From assembly GCA_907163375.1 (NCBI GenBank), contig CAJQUW010003043.1:1-64000 (forward strand): 64,000 nt of DNA. Reading direction: 5' to 3'. The position numbers and the translations under genes are program-made. Origin of the DNA: Prostheceraeus crozeri (lineage: Eukaryota > Platyhelminthes > Polycladida > Euryleptidae). The notes beneath the pieces were generated by a model. The model did not search any database. It was not told the origin of the DNA and saw only the letters and a list, made by a program, of their open reading frames with translations. Of this stretch, positions 61,086 through 64,000 are shown in pieces (within the stretch, counting starts at the first letter, position 1; each line of letters begins with the position of its first letter).

Positions 61086-64000
61086 TCAGATTTTCTTTTT
61101 TTGCCGATTTTGACTTACACCGATTGTGACTAACCCGACTTTTGACTTTGTGGAAGCTGTACAGTTTTACTGTGCAGGGCCCCGCTCAGGTGGGTTTGAG
61201 TGTTCAGGAATAGGGGCCGAAACACGAATCCTACCTGAGTTCCTGCTGATGGCTTCCTAGCTGGTACAGGGAACGCAAAACCAGTCCTTTTATGGACTAA
61301 TTTCATTATATTTTCAGTATTACATTATTCGTTTGCACTAATTTTTTTGTTGCAGTCTACTCATTTATTTTACACTAGTTTCTTGTGACTATCAATTTTA
61401 TTTATTTATTCAGATTTTGATTTTTTTACCTAATAATTTTCATTTGTGCTGCTTATTTCCTTCCTTTTTCTAATTTATTTATTTATTCAATTTTTTCCTT
61501 ATTATTATTTCTTTTGTTACAATTTCAATATTCCATTACAGTCGTACTTCATTAATCAATTTCAGCAGTTAATCTTTCAGAATTTATTACCCATCACTTT
61601 CCTTTTTTTCTGTATTTTAATTGTTAGCACGATCTACACTTTGATGATTTCTTGGTTAGCTTATTTTCTATATTAAGTTAGGTAACAACGTGAATAATTA
61701 TCTCCTTTCCTATCTGCAGTGAAATAGGTGATTGATAGCATCTTCCGTCGTATGCAGATTACGCTTGTCATAATTGTTTGCGGATTAAGGCTAGATATGA
61801 TGGGACACAGACCGGTCCTCTTGAGAGATAGATTAAATTTCATGAATAGTTAGACACCAATTGGTCCATTTATAACAAGTCTAGTTCCTTATTTCATTTT
61901 CTTCATGGAGTAGTTCCAGGTGAGACGTTATAGGTCGATTCTAGCAAGTTCAGTACCCATACTGTAGTTTCACATGCATCTTATTTTCTTTTTTCTTTTC
62001 TTCAAAATTCATTACAAATTTATTCATTACAGTTATATTTTGTACAGTAGGCTTAATCTTAGTTTATTTTATGTAGTTGTGACTGAGATTCCTAGAGGAT
62101 GATGATTTTCATTTAAATACAAGGCATTTTCACAACTTTATCATTATTGTTTACTGTCTCATAAAATATCGTCTTCACAAGATTTGAATGTATCCCTATA
62201 TGAATTATTAGGTCTAATTCAGACCATGCGTCTCTTCTTACTCGATTCCATTTCTCCATCGATTTAATTTCTGATTTTAGGTGAATAGGGAGGTGTGCAT
62301 TCTGTAATGATATTCGCATAGTATCGACACATCGCACGGCGACATCGACAGTTACCTAAAAAACCGTCAAAAAAGACGAGTAGGATAAACTGTAGACACT
62401 ATGTATCATATGAAACGACATTTTACACATCTGTTCTCTCTTTGATTGTCTGAAAATGTGAAACTTCATCACTCTCCGCTGCGTACCATGCATGAAAAAT
62501 GTGCGGAGTTCTTCTTTTTCTTTGACGAAGATGAACTCGCCTATCTAGACTGCTCTCAGTCATGAAATTCCATCTTCTCGGACTGTCAAAGAAACAACAA
62601 ATATCTTAAGTTTCGCTTAATACAATATATTATGTCTTTAGTCTACTATAACTAGCAAATTTTTACTCTTCTTTTTGGGACTGTCGATATTACCCGACAA
62701 AGTTTCGATAATACGAACATCATTATAGTCTACACACCATAGTTTCACCTAGAACCATCGATAAACTAACAAATTCGAGTAAGAAGAGATTAGTTGGGTA
62801 TCACAGTTCATATCAAAACCTAGAAATACAGCCATGAGAGCCCGAAAACCGCTTTACTGTCGATAATGCACGATTTTACCCCAGTACTTTCCGCTTAATT
62901 AGCGAAAACATAGAAAATTGAAAACTGCAATCTGCGTCCCATTGGATTAACATGCGTTTTCTTTTATCGTGTCTGACAGACGCGTAGATTCGTAGAGGGT
63001 GTACATCATTCTGTGAAAGTTTCATTTTCGGCCTCATTGCCGCAGAAACTTGGTCTGGCTGTCGGACTATATTGCATACATAAGACCATCAATGCAACGG
63101 GAGAAATTGAAAAGGGAAGTATTAAGTCGCTTGTCTATGATCTCTGGCCCTCTTCTTTGCGTCACATCGCAATCACATTGGCAAAAATAGCGATTTTCAG
63201 CATGAAAATAATGTAGCACTTTTTATAAACTCTTGACCCATGGTCACTGCGAAATTGTCAAAAGTGTAATGAGCTCAGACTTCTGTTATAATTGTTATAA
63301 TTGATATTGCAACTACAATTATTTAATTGGAATTGCAGCTATTGTTACAATTGTAATCAGTTACATTCTCTGATGAGAAATCAGTAATTGTAATCGGATC
63401 GCTTTTAGCCATGCAATTGATAAATCAATTGCAATTACGTTGCGGTAAACTTTATCTATTAAACTTTCATTTAGCACGCAATTGAAATTACTTTACTCTC
63501 CTCGTTGATACTGCGTTACATGCTTAGATGTGCATCGGTATACTACCGGCAATTTTTTTTCAAGGAACTTTACGACAAAACTTATTTCCAAAATCTAAAT
63601 TAGTGCTGTTGTTCTAATATTCCCTACTCACAACCTTAATTGCTGATCAGAAATTAAATATCAGATGACTGCTATTCTTTAATTTCCCCAATCGGAAAAA
63701 AGAGAGGCAGATGAATTCTTCCAGACGCTGCAGTTCAAATAATTTAAATCAATTTAAATCTTAGCGGAAAATAGTGATGCAATTGCAGGCATAATGAAGT
63801 CTCCTAGAAGCCACGTTTCGATATCACAACTCTGCATCTTCTATTTGAATCGCAGTAGAGATGTAAGATAGAAGCACTTGGGTAAGTCTGCAATGCGCTG
63901 TAAACCGACTGTACGAGCCAATAATAAGTACGGCAATTTTTATGACCTATAAATTTGAAATATGACTTTAAACATACGAAAATATGCTCTTATATGACCG
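61086..64000. other. No recognisable gene or element
   Basis: T-rich then AT-rich sequence. Short frames include a run of hydrophobic codons at 61446-61676 caused by T-richness. Near 63280-63440 are many copies of short AATTG/CAATT words without regular period. I find nothing I can name. Confidence 0.45.

Noticed and set aside
61446-61676. Hydrophobic 76-codon frame as a membrane protein
   Set aside because: Explained by T-rich low-complexity sequence; no start context or homology.

Overview
The window is animal nuclear DNA, most likely from an invertebrate. It is AT-rich, uses GT-AG introns, TATA/CCAAT promoters and AATAAA signals, and is almost entirely nested transposable elements. I see no rRNA gene, canonical tRNA gene, CRISPR array or certain host gene. 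The phylum cannot be read from the sequence alone.

The centrepiece is an end-to-end Polinton/Maverick (copy B, 19850-41364, 21.5 kb). It has inverted termini beginning AGTAGTAAGT and a 6-bp target duplication GGCGCT, and it sits inside the reverse-transcriptase gene of a non-LTR retrotransposon (18775-19849 and 41365-42862). It carries the usual set: protein-primed DNA polymerase B, chromodomain integrase, packaging ATPase, adenovirus-type protease, double-jelly-roll major capsid protein and basic membrane-active-looking virion proteins. A second Polinton of the same family (copy A, right-hand part only, 89-5174) lies in the same orientation.

The most unusual content of copy B is a plus-strand block at 31756-33002. 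It has two tandem small genes resembling the PC4/SUB1 transcription coactivator, then a 181-residue gene with both repeats of the TATA-binding protein core. The element also has matching promoters near its two ends (two CCAAT boxes 17 bp apart, then TATA), and each feeds a transcript whose first coding exon is only the ATG. I infer a self-encoded transcription-initiation module in a virus-like transposon. Four copy B genes are broken (POLB, integrase, protease and a small acidic gene), so this copy is probably inactive although most other frames are open.

Left of copy B: copy A with subterminal repeats (1-5174), a hAT fragment, a decayed Tc1-like transposase (6535-7425), a Penelope-like 3' fragment (7440-8080), and a 7.7-kb inverted-repeat element (8154-15871). 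That element holds a small inverted-repeat unit, which holds a hAT element with a perfect 8-bp target duplication, which holds a mariner-like element. Next come a Penelope-like RT fragment interrupted by a 143-bp tRNA-like plus hammerhead-ribozyme unit (16354-16496) and PIF/Harbinger remnants (17475-18623).

Right of copy B: a Penelope-like fragment (43252-43840), a possible two-helix membrane protein, a pogo/Tigger transposase with an open frame (46029-47357), scattered LINE tails, a CR1/Jockey-type LINE (about 51330-54630), a minus-strand LINE split by a plus-strand LINE (54712-59161), a THAP-domain first exon (59327-59460), and another Penelope-like RT (60351-61085). The last 2.9 kb holds nothing I recognise.
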